The notes: generated by a model from the sequence alone, not told the origin. DNA of 64,000 bases from Microglena sp. YARC (GCA_022414725.1 CM039465.1:44558700-44622699); one strand, 5' to 3'. Shown: positions 9,805-20,050, counted from the first letter of the stretch. Translations and numbers: made by a program.

Positions 9805-9824
9805 TCATGAAAGAGGAATCGCGG
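9728..9824. repeat. Cruciform: 20-bp arms enclosing a palindrome
   Basis: CCGCGATTCCTCTTTCATGA at 9728-9747 is repeated exactly, inverted, at 9805-9824. The 57-bp loop contains the palindrome TTAAGCAGACGTCTGCTTGA at 9763-9782. The right arm overlaps the 3' end of the coiled-coil gene, supplying its last codons and TGA stop. It looks like the dispersed intergenic element folded back on an inverted copy of itself. Confidence 0.8.
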
Positions 9825-10003
9825 AATCGAGGCATGACTCCTGAATGTTGGGGAAGGGGATTCCGTATTGTTTGCAAAGATCCTCATTGAGACGCCTGTC
9901 ATGATCGTTCAGGGAATTCCATTGCTCGGCAGTCATGCTTGACAGTTCGTACCTCAGTTGCTTCTCAAGTGCTTCTGCGCGCTCAGTCTCAATCTTCAGT
10001 CTA
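9805..10003 (-). pseudogene. Coiled-coil gene, 3' part, cut by the left 7.45-kb element
   Basis: This encodes the C-terminal part of a charged helical protein (R-L-K-I-E-T-E-R-A-E-A-L-E-K, then M-T-A-E-Q-W-N-S-L and K-Q-Y-G-I-P-F-P) ending in TGA. The 5' part is at 18156-18402. The mobile element begins at 10004, next to TA at 10002-10003. When the element and one TA are left out, the codons of the two parts join in frame within one R-L-K-I-E-type repeat, with no stop. The joined protein would be about 147 residues. The function is unknown. Confidence 0.75.
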
Positions 10004-10159
10004 CGTCGGTATTTAGTACTTCTTTGAGGGTCGTTTGAAACAAAGAAAATCCTGTTTGAATTGTTCGTTTGATTCATTCTTAGATTCAATCGGAGATAAC
10101 CTTGATTCAATCGATCTTTGTTTCCTGTTTGAATCAGTCGGCCATCAAACCTACCGATT

Positions 10160-10410
10160 GAGATCCGTTTGAAACAAGGTTGGTTGTTTCAAACATGACT
10201 CAAACCATGTTCAAATAGATCTTAATCAAGCCGTCATCAACGTGCCCCTTGAAAAAGGTTTGAAACAAGGTTGGTTGTTTCAAACATGACTCAAACCATG
10301 TTCAAATAGATCTTAATCAAGCCGTCATCAACGTGCCCCTTGAAAAAGGTTTGAAACAAGGTTGGTTGTTTCAAACATGACTCAAATGATGTTCAAATAG
10401 ATCTGTTTTT
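10160..10410. repeat. 92-bp subterminal repeats, left copy
   Basis: About two and a half copies of a 92-bp unit contain GTTTGAAACAAGGTTGGTTG and CATGACTCAAACCATGTTC. The mirror array is at 35458-35690 in the other copy. The opposite end of the element (17,960-18,130) is rich in TGATTCAAAC. Subterminal repeats of this kind are often transposase-binding sites; that role is inferred. Confidence 0.75.
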
Positions 10411-10600
10411 TCGTAAAGCAATGCAAGCACTGAAGACTGAGGGCGCATATTTGGACAGCAGGACTCTTCAATCTTTGTTACAGAAATTGAAAGCACCATA
10501 ATGAATGAATCCTTAGATAGTTAAACATGATAGTAATTAGTGATTGAAGAGCTAGATATATATGCTACTAAGGAAGTGCAGTTGGCCACGAAGTAGTTCC

Positions 10601-10879
10601 TCAGGTACGAATTGACGAAACTCCAGCATGCTGTGCTTCTTGTTCATCAACGACATCGTCTTCAGCCTCAAGGTCATCAGCATCCAGGCGTTCTGACGCG
10701 AGACCAGTCGCAAGAGTGAGACCTGCAGACAAATGTTCGTTGGTGAGCGTTAGTTGAGATACATTGGCAGCAATGCGCATTCTTCCGACTTTCAAATAGC
10801 AGCCATGGTTCAAACCAAATTCGCTATCTGAATGCGCACCTGTTTTGCACCTCGAGCATTGGAACTCTTGCGGCTCCAT
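10601..10879 (-). CDS. Small open frame in the element, left copy, unknown
   Basis: This encodes 92 residues opening M-E-P-Q-E-F-Q-C-S-R-C-K with a CxxC pair and an acidic C-terminal half (L-E-A-E-D-D-V-V-D-E-Q-E). The right copy (34969-35247) encodes the same protein with one Glu-to-Gly change. A second, related opening M-E-P-Q-E-F-Q-C-S-R-C-E lies at 11016-11270. Conservation between copies may only reflect recent duplication. It may be an exon or a remnant of a transposase, but I recognise no family. Confidence 0.3.
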   Translation of the reverse strand: MEPQEFQCSRCKTGAHSDSEFGLNHGCYLKVGRMRIAANVSQLTLTNEHLSAGLTLATGLASERLDADDLEAEDDVVDEQEAQHAGVSSIRT

Positions 10880-11560
10880 GATGAGCTGGACGATAGGTCG
10901 ACTTGCTGCAGCTGCCTTAATGCCTGCGGAACAACTCGAAAAAGCAAGTCAGTCAAAGTCGAGACAAATTCTGGTCAAGTAAGGCACCACTTGACGAGAC
11001 GCAAAACGCAGTACCTTAACCGCACGCGCGGGGGCGGAGAAGCAGGTCGCTACAGTCTTGGGTTGAAGCACAACAATTCCCAAAGCAAAGTACCGCGGAA
11101 GCAAAGTGCTCGCGCGTGTAGGTATTGACGGATCTCAGAAGTAATTCGGGAATGGCTGAAGCTATGAAAGCAAGCTCAGTCCAAGTTAATTCAAGGAAAG
11201 CAGGCAGCATGTCGCTATCTGACTGCGCACCTGTTTCACACCTCGAGCATTGGAACTCTTGCGGCTCCATGATAGGTCATTTTGCTGCAGCTGCCTTAAT
11301 GCCTGCGACACAAATCTGGTCAAGTAAGGCACCACTTGACGAAACGAAAAATGCAGTACCTTAACCGCACGCGCCGGCGTGGGCGGAGAAGAAGGTCGCT
11401 ACAGTCTTGAGTTGAAGCACAACCATTCCCAAAGCAAAGTGCCGCGGAAGCAAAGTGCTCGCGCATGTAGGTATTGACGGATCTAGGAAGCAACTCGGGA
11501 ATGGCTGAAGCTATGAATAGATCAGTCCAAGTTATTTCAAGGAAAGCAGGCAGCATGGTG
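10830..11560. repeat. About 380-bp internal duplication in the left element
   Basis: Two diverged direct copies share CACCTCGAGCATTGGAACTC, the GCAGCTGCCTTAATGCCTGC segment and GGTACTTTGC/CCGCGGAAGC blocks. The corresponding region in the right copy is about 34,290-35,010. Short frames on both strands repeat as a consequence. Confidence 0.65.
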
Positions 11561-11799
11561 CGCTATTCTGCAGGAATATCGCTGAGTCGAGAACCAATTG
11601 ACGCGCAGTGAACAGTGACAGCTTGCACAGCCGCTAAGTTGAAGCGCTAACCCATTGCGCTGACCAGTTTGAACTGTACAGCATGCAGTACCGCCGTAAC
11701 CGCACGCGCATGGGCGGAGAAGCAGGTCGCCATATTTGAATCGGATTCTCGGGCCTGCGCCTCCGGTGCATGCGGGATCTGCGTCGCAGGACCTAGACA

Positions 11800-13413
11800 A
11801 CCCTGATGGGGGTCATGCTAATCAAACCTGATGAACAATGGGGGATAATGATCCCGAAACTTCTCATGTACCCAAATATGATTATTCCGATTCTGGAAAA
11901 CAAAAGATCATAACCAGATTCAAAGGGACGAGGAAGTTCTGAGCTTAGAGAAGTGGTTACACATCCGCGCCTTTCGAACAGCGACCAGTTGGGACCCTGC
12001 ACACCAGTAGGCTATCCTCCACTATGATAATGGTTTCTAAACTTCTCATGTACCTATATATGATTATTTAGATTCAGGAAAACAAAAGATCATAACCAGA
12101 TTCGAAGGGACGAGGAAGTTCTGAGCTTAGAGAACTGGTTACAGATCCGTGCCTTTCGAACGGCGACCAGTTGGGACCCTGCACGCCAGTAGGCTATCCT
12201 ACACCTAGATAATGGTTTCTAAACTTCTTAGGTACCTATATATGATTATATCGATTCAGGAAAACAAAATATCATAACCAGAATCGAAGGGACGGGGAAG
12301 TTCTGAGCTTAGAGAACTAGTTACAGATCCGCGCCTTTCGAACAGCTACCAATTGGGACCCTGCACGCCAGTAGGCTATCCTACACTACGATAATGGTTT
12401 CTAAACTTCTTAGGTACCTATATCTGATAAATTAGATTCAGGTAAACAAAATGTCATAACCAGATTCGAAGGGACGGGGAAGTTCTGAGCTTAGAGAACT
12501 GGTTACAGATCCGCACCTTTCGAACAGCGCAGATCGGTATCTACTGATTTAAACTCAGAACTTCCTCGTTCCTTCGAATCTGCTTCTGATCTTTGGTTTT
12601 CCTGAATCGGACTGATCACATATAGGCACCTGACAAGTTCAGGGACCATTTTCCTACTGTAGGATAGTTTATGGGGTTCAGGATCTCAACTGGTTACGGT
12701 TTAAACAGCGCAGATCGGTAACTACTGATGTAAACTCAGAACTTCCTCGTTCCTTCGAATCTGCTTCTGATCTTTGGTTTTCCTGAATCGGACTGATCAC
12801 ATATAGTTACCTGACAAGTTCAGGGACCATTTTCCTACTGTAGGATAGTCTATGGGGGTCAGGATCTCAACTGGTTACGGTTTAAACAGCAGAGATCTGT
12901 AACTTGTGATTTAAACTCAGAACTTCCTCGTTCCTTCGAATCTGCTTCTGATCTTTGGTTTTCCTGAATCGGACTGATCACATATAGGCACCTGACAAGT
13001 TCAGGGACCATTTTCCTACTGTAGGATAGTTTATGGGGTTCAGGATCTCAACTGGTTACGGTTTAAACAGCACAGATCGGTAACTACTGATTTAAACTCA
13101 GAACTTCCTCGTTCCTTCGAATCTGCTTCTGATCTTTGGTTTTCCTGAATCGGACTGATCACATATAGTTACCTGACAAGTTCAGGGACCATTTTCCTAC
13201 TGTAGGATAGTTTATGGGGTTCAGGATCTCAACTGGTTACGGTTTAAACAGCGCAGATCGGTAACTACTGATTTAAACTCAGAACTTCCTCGTTCCTTCG
13301 AATCTGCTTCTGATCTTTGGTTTTCCTGAATCGGACTGATCACATATAGGCACCTGACAAGTTCAGGGACCATTTTCCTACTGTAGGATAGTTTATGGGG
13401 TTCAGGATCTCAA
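11800..13413. repeat. About 181-184-bp satellites, two subfamilies head to head, left copy
   Basis: From about 11,800 to 12,530 there are four diverged units (GGTTTCTAAACTTCTTAGGT type). From about 12,530 the same ancestral repeat runs in the opposite orientation as well-conserved 181-bp units (CAGATCGGTAACTACTGATT type). The second array is interrupted by the LINE fragment and resumes at 14,127-14,480. The right copy has the same order mirrored (32,090-34,020) without interruption. Confidence 0.85.
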
Positions 13414-14126
13414 ATGGCTTGATTCCCTTTACATCCGCCTTACATAAGCAGGATCAGATTCGTTCTATAGCACAGTTTAGAATGGGTTCCCATTGGCTGA
13501 ACACAGAAAGAATGAGGGTGGTGGATAGAGCACACATCCCTCGCTCAATGAGACACTGTCAAATGTGTGGGTTCCAAAAAACTGAGGATGAAATGCATAT
13601 GTTTGAGTGCCCTTTTCATAATGATATTCGCCTCCGCTACCAGAATCTGTTTACAGATATTTATAGGCATGTCCATGAGGATACCGACTTAACCGTATGG
13701 AATGTGGAATTCTGCGATTCCACATTCAGAACCTTTATGAATGGAAATGGCACTAAGTCTTTTTGGAGCAACCTAGCCGACTATCTTTCTACTTGTAGAA
13801 GAGCAAGACAGGAAGCCCTGGACTGCTTAGTGGCACCGTAATTTATTATCCCTTTTTTTTCTTCTTGAGACTTCTCATTTGTTAGCTTCTTACCTCCGCC
13901 ACTGTAAGTGGTTGAGATCTGGGTCCTGCTCTAAGGGGTTTAATACCTACGCCACCAAAACGGTGGTTGGGAGTTTGGTTTGTTTGTCCTCGACACACCC
14001 CTGATGTAATGGGGTTTTTTGCTTTGTGGGTGCTTTTTCTTTTTGTTTAAAGCACAGAGTCTCATACACCCTCGCGGTGTCAAGTAGACTTTAACATGTA
14101 ATGTAATGTAATGTAATGTAATGTAA
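13414..14126 (+). mobile_element. 5'-truncated LINE fragment inside the left element
   Basis: The open frame to 13841 matches the C-terminal end of a non-LTR retrotransposon ORF2. It has a zf-RVT-like C-x2-C-x9-H-x3-C cluster (C-Q-M-C-G-F then M-H-M-F-E-C) and ends at TAA. A 3' UTR and a (TGTAA)n tail follow, typical of some LINE clades. The fragment splits a 181-bp satellite unit after CTCAA and is absent from the matching position in the right element, so it inserted after the two copies diverged. The same 3' end is found inverted at 21155-22205. Confidence 0.85.
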
Positions 14127-15007
14127 CTGGTTACGGTTTAAACAGCGCAGATCGGTAACTACTGATTTAAACTCAGAACTTCCTCGTTCCTTCGAATCTG
14201 CTTCTGATCTTTGGTTTTCCTGAATCGGACTGATCACATATAGGTACCTGACAAGTTCAGGGACCATTTTCCTACTGTAGGATAGTCTATGGGTTCAGGA
14301 TCTCAACTGGTTACGGTTTAAACAGCGCAGATCGGTAACTACTGATTTGAACTCAGAACTTCCTCGTTCCTTCGAATCTGCTTCTGATCTTTGGTTTTCC
14401 TGAATCGGACTGATCCCATATGGGTACCTGACAAGTTCAGGGACCATTTTCCTACTGTAGGATAGTCTTTGGGGGTATGTTATAAAAATGTTTTAATACA
14501 TTGATGACCTCTTTGACATATATTCCAAAGCATCCCTTATTCATATCTAAGTCTATGTAACTTAAAGGAAGTACGGTATGCAAAGATTTGAATAGTTATT
14601 CATTAAATAATGCAGTTGTATTCACTGCTGAAATTGGGCCGAAATACCTACGGTTAATAAGCAATATAGACCCTTGTGCTAACCGTATATTCCCTTTCCT
14701 ACCCTTGCTGGCCCTTCACCGTTGGTTCCTCTCTTCCCTGTTCCAATAAATCCGGGACGCGAACTGTTGTAGTGCTAGCTGGACTGTTGTTCCAAGCAAC
14801 CGTGTACCGTACTCCTGTCCGGCTCTCAGCTGTCCCCGCGCCCAGTAGAAGATCCCTGGCAACGGAGCCCACGCACGCCAAACCCTGAACCCACAAACTG
14901 AACCGGCCAAGTGCAATTCGAGCCACCAGATTGTAAACTCGCATTCTGAACGCTATGCTACGATCCTCCTCTTCCTCTTTTTTTCTTCACTTCGACTGGA
15001 GACAACT

Positions 15008-15100
15008 ACTAACGAGGCAACGATCACAAGGCATACATGCATCGGTGAGCAGCCCTGGTCGCCAACTGCATCTTGGCCTTGTGATTGTTGCCTCGTTAGT
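15008..15100. repeat. About 24-bp inverted repeat before the H3 exon
   Basis: CTAACGAGGCAACGATCACA and its near complement (TGTGATTGTTGCCTCGTTAG) are separated by about 40 bp. In the right copy the arms pair exactly (about 31,455-31,550). It lies just upstream of the H3 exon and may shape that region; no function is known. Confidence 0.7.
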
Positions 15101-15104
15101 GCAA

Positions 15105-15684
15105 GCTGCTCCTCGTAGTTACACGAGGCTAGTTCGACAAATTGTACAAGATTTCGGAAATTACAGAATCCAAGCAGGGGCAAATTTGGCCCTTCAGGAA
15201 GCGACAGAGGCCTACTTGGTGGGCCTCTTCGAGAACACTAATCTGGCGGCTATACATGCCAAGCGGGTAACCATTATGCCCAAGGATATGCAGGTGCGCT
15301 ATCTACAGGGGTTGGGGGTGGGGTGGGGGGTGGGTGGGCGGGTTGGGGGGTAAGAGTTGGATCCACACAAAATATGCTGCAGCTTCTGGGCAGATCCCTA
15401 GGTGGGCAGTTGGCCTTCGGTAAAAATATGCTGCAGCTGCTGGGACCCGTACACGACAAAACACAACAGTACATTACACTACACTACACAACAGTACACA
15501 ACACTATACAACACTACACAACACTACACAACACTACACAACACTATAGAACAAGGGGTTGGGAGGGGGATGGGGGGGGGGGGGGGGGGGGGACTGAGCT
15601 ACTTGAAACACTCACTCATTCACTAACTTTGATGTCTGTTTCCACTTGCAGCTCGCTCGGAGGATTCGAGGGGAGCAAAACTAG
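15105..15684 (+). CDS. Histone H3-like gene, two exons, left element
   Basis: Exon 1 (15105-15293) encodes [10 protein letters not shown], then [16 protein letters not shown] and [15 protein letters not shown]: the H3 alpha1, alpha2 and start of alpha3. It ends at CAG|GTGCGC. Exon 2 (15652-15684) follows CCACTTGCAG and encodes [10 protein letters not shown] then TAG, completing the H3 C-terminus in phase 0. The intron holds a G-rich stretch, an ACAACACT-type microsatellite and a poly-G run. Loop 1 is one residue shorter than canonical H3, and the usual Cys in N-L-C-A-I-H is Ala. No N-terminal tail exon was found; the exon 1 start is estimated. The right copy has the canonical Arg (G-E-R-N). 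It may be an active variant or a captured fragment. Confidence 0.85.
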
Positions 15685-15724
15685 GACTTGGCAAGAAGTT
15701 GTGGTGAGTTATGTTTTCATGCCT

Positions 15725-16500
15725 GAACCACCCTCATGTAACAACTTAATTAATGCATGTTACTTATCAATAATATCATAATATGGCTTAGCTGAACCTA
15801 CCCATACTGTAGCCCGATAAGCGCCCTTGAGGCTGCTTGCTACAGAATGGGCGGGAGATGCGATTTGCCTTGTATGGTATGCCTTAACCACCCTCATGTA
15901 ACAACTTAATTAATGCATGTTACTTATCAATAATATCAGAATATGGCTTAGCTGAACCTACCCATACTGTAGCCCGATAAGCGCCCTTGAGGCTGCTTGC
16001 TACAGAATGGGCGGGAGATGCGATTTGCCTTGTATGGTATGCCTGAACCACCCTCATGTAACAACTTAATTAATGCATGTTACTTATCAATAATATCATA
16101 ATATGGCTTAGCTGAACCTACCCATACTGTAGCCCGATAAGCGCCCTTGAGGCTGCTTGCTACAGAATGGGCGGGAGATGCGATTTGCCTTGTATGGTAT
16201 GCCTTAACCACCCTCATGTAACAACTTAATTAATGCATGTTACTTATCAATAATATCAGAATATGGCTTAGCTGAACCTACCCATACTGTAGCCCGATAA
16301 GCGCCCTTGAGGCTGCTTGCTACAGAATGGGCGGGAGATGCGATTTGCCTTGTATGGTATGCCTGAACCACCCTCATGTAACAACTTAATTAATGCATGT
16401 CAGTAATAAAAAATATGGCTTAGCTGCACCTGCCCATTATGTAGCCGCATAAGCGCCCTTGAGGCTGCTTGCTACAAAATGGGTGGTCAATGCGTTTAGC
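15725..16500. repeat. 160-bp tandem repeat, five copies, left element
   Basis: Units containing CCACCCTCATGTAACAACTT and TGTAGCCCGATAAGCGCCC repeat about every 160 bp from 15,728. The last unit is diverged. The right copy has the same array at 30,030-30,830. An exon-like segment follows at 16,608, after the acceptor-like TTTTTCCCTTGCAG, but its frame could not be tied to H3, which already has a stop. Confidence 0.85.
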
Positions 16501-16776
16501 CATGTATGCATCCACCACCCTCTGCACACACTTAAGTCACCAACATGATAAGTGCAGCACATTCTAAGCAGCATTATCTTACTCATTCTAATGTTTTTCC
16601 CTTGCAGGTCATTCATGAATGCTGGCTGTTGGGAGCAAGTAAAGGACGAATATGCAGTAGTGGAGCTGCCTGGAAGCTGCCATCATGTGGTGCCAAGCTT
16701 AGCCAATGGGATATTAATGCATGTTAGTGCCCTGAATATATAGTAGCATGGAGCAGTAATCATAGGGTGACTTTAG

Positions 16777-16868
16777 TTTGGGTTTTGTTTATGAGGGTTT
16801 AAAGGTACTGCCTGTCCTTGTTGACCAGGACAGGCAGTACCTTTAAACCCTCATACAAAAAACCCAAA
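16777..16868. repeat. Long hairpin, about 40-bp arms, left element
   Basis: The two arms carry GAGGGTTTAAAGGTACTGCC and its complement around a 10-bp loop, extending to GGGTTTTGTTT and ACAAAAAACCC at the base with small mismatches. The right copy has it at 29677-29769. It could be a small foldback element nested in the larger one. Confidence 0.85.
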
Positions 16869-17039
16869 AATTTAATTTGAAATTTCAAGCACAGCAGTAG
16901 ATAGGCCTATTATCCCTTCCACCACCTTGGACAATAGCCGGGCCTGGTAGTTGACAATATACAGCCTTCTTGTGCGATACCCACGAGAGCACTGTATTGT
17001 ATTCATCAATTGTGCGATACCCACAACGATGAATACTTT

Positions 17040-17760
17040 CCCGACTCCTGAATTAGACCTAACTTCCAGCCAGCTCCATTAGGTTGTACAGCTTCCAGCC
17101 ATGGGTTGTACAGCTTCCAGCTAGCTCCTTAGGTTGTAGAACTTCCAGCCAGCTTCAATAGACTTTTACTTTGTGTGACAGGTTGTACAGCTTCTAGCCA
17201 GATCCATTAGGTTGTACAGCTTCCAGCCAGCTGCATTAGGTTGTACAGCTTCTAGCCAGCTCCATTAGGTTGTAGAGCTTCCAGCCAGCTCCATTAGACT
17301 TTCACTTGTGTGCAGGTTGTAAAGCTTCCACCCAGCTCCATTAGGTTGTACAGCTTCCAGCCAGCTCCATAAGACTTTCACTTTGTGTGCCAGGTTGTAT
17401 AGCTTCCAGCCAGCTCCATTAGGCTGTCTCTCTGTATATTAGGTTGTTGTGTAGCTTCGAGCCAGCTAAGCCGTCCTCAGCAGGAAAATTAAATATATGA
17501 TACCAATTTGTTTTCTGGCATTATATTTGTTTCCTTTCTTGTAAAAGTTTCTTTCCTACCATTGTCCAAAGTGCGAGTATTTAAACACGCACACACACCC
17601 TACTTGGGCTGTTTCCAAACTCCTACATTCAACTTCAACTTGGTTACATAGCCAGACTTCAACTTGGTTACATAGCCAGACTTCAACTTGGTTACGTAGC
17701 CAGACTTCAACTTGGTTACATAGCCAGACTTCAACTTGGTTACATAGCCAGTTGTGACAC
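17040..17760. repeat. Two short minisatellites, left element
   Basis: From 17,040 to 17,470 a roughly 30-bp unit (GGTTGTACAGCTTCCAGCCA type) repeats irregularly. From 17,625 to 17,755 a 30-bp unit (AACTTGGTTACATAGCCAG type) repeats five times and keeps one frame open (Y-V-T-K-L-K-S-G). Mirrored copies are at 28,785-28,915 and 29,080-29,480. Nothing suggests a real protein. Confidence 0.85.
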
Positions 17761-18155
17761 TTGAGATTACAGCCATCATCTTGCTAGCACCTACACCCCA
17801 CCCTAGATTTTTGTCTAGCCAATGAAAGCACAACTAATGTACTACAAGGTACGGATTTGTGCCGGTTATCGCTAGGCGCTCGCCCGCCTCGGATTCAAAG
17901 CTTCCTACCTCTCGGCAGCCTACATATGGGAGCTTAGCTACATTTCGAAGTGCAATATCTTCGACCACCTTGAATTCCGTTTGATATTGTCTTGATTGAC
18001 TTCCGTCTGATTCAATGAATAAGCTGCTTGAATTGAATCACTGATTCAAACTGTTTTCAAGGTACCCTGATTCAAGGGGAAAACCGCTTGATAGGGGTTC
18101 ATTGATTCAAACCAGTTGATTCAAACGATTTCAAAGGTCTGCCTAAATACCGACG

Positions 18156-18402
18156 TAGCAACATATGCCTTATTTCGAGCGCGCTCAGTCTCAAGCTCAA
18201 TCTCCAGACTATTCACTCGAGATGCATCTGCCTTCTTTAGAGAGTGCTCAAGCTCAAGCTCAATCTTCAGTCGAGCAGCATCTGCCTTATTTCGAGCGCG
18301 CTCAGTCTCAATCTCAATCTTCAGTCGAGCTATGTAAATAAAAGCGAAGGTAGCGATGCAGATAGGTATTACACTCGACGGAATACTAAAATGAAACCGC
18401 AT
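18156..18402 (-). pseudogene. Membrane-anchored coiled-coil gene, 5' part
   Basis: The start codon is at 18402. Residues about 9-26 (S-V-I-P-I-C-I-A-T-F-A-F-I-Y-I-A) form one hydrophobic segment, likely a signal anchor. Heptad-like repeats follow (A-R-L-K-I-E-I-E-T-E-R, S-L-K-K-A-D-A-S-R and E-L-E-T-E-R-A-R-N-K-A). The coding frame meets the element end at 18155 after TA. The 3' part is at 9805-10003. The insertion disrupts the gene. Confidence 0.75.
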
Positions 18403-18590
18403 TCTGAAGTGTACGGTACACCTTATGGTGTAACCTTATGGTGTAGCAACCCACATTGCAGTGGAACACCATCATGTTTTTTTGTAGCCCATCAACAACA
18501 CGCATCCCTGCAAAATGAAAGCAGTGGCTGGAGACGCGAGTTAGGATTCTCTTCTTTCCAGTCAATCTCATGGTGCCCGATACCAACAGA

Positions 18591-18616
18591 CCCGGGTTCG
18601 AATCTCGGCAACTCCA
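18591..18616 (+). pseudogene. tRNA 3'-end relic (T arm and acceptor)
   Basis: CCCGGGTTCGAATCTCGGCA followed by ACTCCA is a T arm plus a 3' acceptor strand. It ends about 20 bp from the 3' end of the nuclease-like gene at 18637. The paralogous locus at 8,300-8,480 has a tRNA-like sequence in the same relative place, so the two were duplicated together. Confidence 0.5.
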
Positions 18617-18636
18617 CAATTTTGCTCCTCCAATTC

Positions 18637-19233
18637 TTAGTAAATTTCCTGGCTGTGGATATCTTGACAGAAGACGCGTCCACCGCGATTCACAGCTGTC
18701 ACGATCATACGAGAAATTGTCACAGATCCAAGTGAGGTTCCGTCTTTCAGGTCCATGTTTATGAGATGCGGTAGCCAGGACAAAAGTCTAGTCGCGCACA
18801 TAGTGGCCTGCTGTATGGCTTTCAACACCTTGTCATGTCCATACCGGGCAGGGGGGTCTTTGAGGATTTTCGTCTCCACAACGAAAAGGGTGTTGATAGC
18901 ATGTGAGAATACAAGGGCGCCCCCGTTGGCGATCTTGCAGCAGCCGTCATCGAAGAAGTACTCCACAGCGACGAGGAACAAACGTGACGGTGGGGATGTG
19001 TGGTGTCTTTGTTTAATAAGGTGAAGCAATGCGTTATACTTCAAGATGCGTGGATCACCGGAAACATCCGATGACGCCCGCAGTGCATGGAGACGGCTGA
19101 CATTCTGGCATTGGAGGCGATTAAGAAACTTGGTTGTGCCGAGACTGTCCATGTCCATCGACAACGCCTTTCCTAGTTTGCGGACTGGTTTTGAAATGGG
19201 CTGACAAGGCGGGATATATATATCGGTCGGCAT
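18637..19233 (-). CDS. PD-(D/E)XK nuclease-like protein
   Basis: This encodes 198 residues, ending in TAA. The core at about 90-145 reads F-L-V-A-V-E-Y-F-F-D-D-G, G-A-L-V-F-S, L-F-V-V-E-T-K-I-L, then a Q-Q-A-T-M helix and L-S-W-L-P. The E-x-K in V-V-E-T-K, followed by a helix with a Gln, suits a PD-(D/E)XK nuclease, but the preceding acidic residue kept in the paralogue (G-D-A-L) is missing here (G-G-A-L), so catalysis is doubtful. Homology to the paralogue extends upstream of the ATG (K-R-V-F-I-D-A-M), so the original start may have been lost. The promoter-like GTTTACACTCGTTTTT is at 19315-19330, 82 bp upstream. Confidence 0.6.
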   Translation of the reverse strand: MPTDIYIPPCQPISKPVRKLGKALSMDMDSLGTTKFLNRLQCQNVSRLHALRASSDVSGDPRILKYNALLHLIKQRHHTSPPSRLFLVAVEYFFDDGCCKIANGGALVFSHAINTLFVVETKILKDPPARYGHDKVLKAIQQATMCATRLLSWLPHLINMDLKDGTSLGSVTISRMIVTAVNRGGRVFCQDIHSQEIY

Positions 19234-19314
19234 CGCGTCGATGAATACTCTTTTTCTTCTCGCAATCGCGCAATGGTTTTTATAAGATCATGTATATGGT
19301 ATGGATTTTGCGTT

Positions 19315-19330
19315 GTTTACACTCGTTTTT
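19315..19330 (-). promoter_or_regulatory. Promoter-like motif GTTTACACTCGTTTTT
   Basis: An exact copy lies 82 bp before the start codon at 19233. It is embedded in TGGATTTTGCG and GCGCACGAAACACTTGTCGTCG segments shared with 25,449-25,510. Equivalent copies lie at 24539-24554, 25459-25477, 36385-36400 and, on the other strand, 37788-37803. Confidence 0.65.
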
Positions 19331-19672
19331 AGAAGCGCGCACGAAACACTTGTCGTCGATTAAAGCCGCATTGAGTCTTACGCAACCGCATTCACTGTGG
19401 TTCGGTACTCAAAAGAAGCCTTGTATCAAGCAGGTGTCTGCTTGACAATCCTAGTGAAGTTCTGAAGGGGGGAGGGCGGGCACCGCGGAGCGGTGCAGAG
19501 GGATTCTTCTGCTGACTTGCGATACAGTCAACATAATACTAAAATGAAACCGCCCGCGCTCCCCCTTCAGAAACCAATCGAGCAGGAGTCTGCTTTAAGC
19601 CGCCGTGTGAGAATGAGTATGTAAGTATGTCACCGTGATCCCCGCAATCGGCACGACTGCCGACATGATCGA
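19331..19672. other. Intergenic with palindrome
   Basis: The palindrome TCAAGCAGGTGTCTGCTTGA is at 19426-19445, between the promoter of the nuclease-like gene and the 3' end of the primase fragment. A half copy (GAGCAGGAGTCTGCTTTAAG) is near 19,578, with one GCCGCCGTGTGAGAATGAGT copy. No gene is seen. Confidence 0.5.
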
Positions 19673-20050
19673 TCATGTATGTATCATCTTCTGTGTCAAG
19701 TTTAAGTTGTCGTCGACCGTGATGTAGTGTTTGGCTGTCTTCACAATATTTCGTGCACCTGCGCGCGTGCTGCTGTACTTTCTTGATTTCCCCGAATCGT
19801 TTATCATATGTTTGTTTGCTTCTTCGCACGCCCTGAACATGATGTCTTTGACGGCATTCTTGTCATTGGTCCAAACGTCTCCATGTTTTACCAAGACGAC
19901 CCCGTTGGACTTGACAAGCTTCCCTTCCAAATCCTTGAGCAGTATCTTTGCTGCAACGTTGTCTCCTACCACGTACCGAGGCGCACGTACGTGTGAGCCC
20001 ATGCACGCAGACGGCGTGACGATATCGATATCGATATCGATAGTCGTCAT
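19673..20050 (-). pseudogene. Fragment of a second TVpol/SF3 gene
   Basis: The 125 residues align with about residues 200-320 of the frame at 22203-24221 (R-A-P-R-Y-V-V-G-D-N-V-A-A-K-I-L-L-K-D-L, K-H-G-D-V-W-T-N-D-K, N-I-V-K-T-A-K-H-Y-I). Both the polymerase-like part and the helicase are absent. This is a truncated duplicate, with clear divergence from the larger copy. Confidence 0.8.

Larger units (their letters stand above)
10004..18155 (+). mobile_element. 7.45-kb TIR element carrying histone H3, left copy (8152 bp with LINE)
   Basis: The ends are CGTCGGTATTTAG and its complement, 13 bp perfect, with weaker similarity for about 25 bp more. TA is duplicated at 10002-10003 and 18156-18157, as for Tc1/mariner-type insertion. 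The same element lies inverted at 28388-35841; without a 713-bp LINE fragment this copy is 7439 bp against 7454 bp. In order it contains 92-bp subterminal repeats, a duplicated block with small open frames, two satellite families, the H3 exons, a 160-bp satellite, a long hairpin, 30-bp minisatellites and a TGATTCAAAC-rich subterminal zone. I found no intact transposase, so it is probably non-autonomous or decayed. The superfamily is uncertain. Confidence 0.85.

Noticed and set aside
9293..9877. 194-codon minus-strand frame
   Set aside because: It spans the dispersed intergenic repeats and the cruciform and has no protein-like character.
15105..15684. Assignment of the H3 gene as centromeric CenH3
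   Set aside because: CenH3 usually has a longer loop 1; here it is one residue shorter than canonical H3, and the C-terminus is H3-like.
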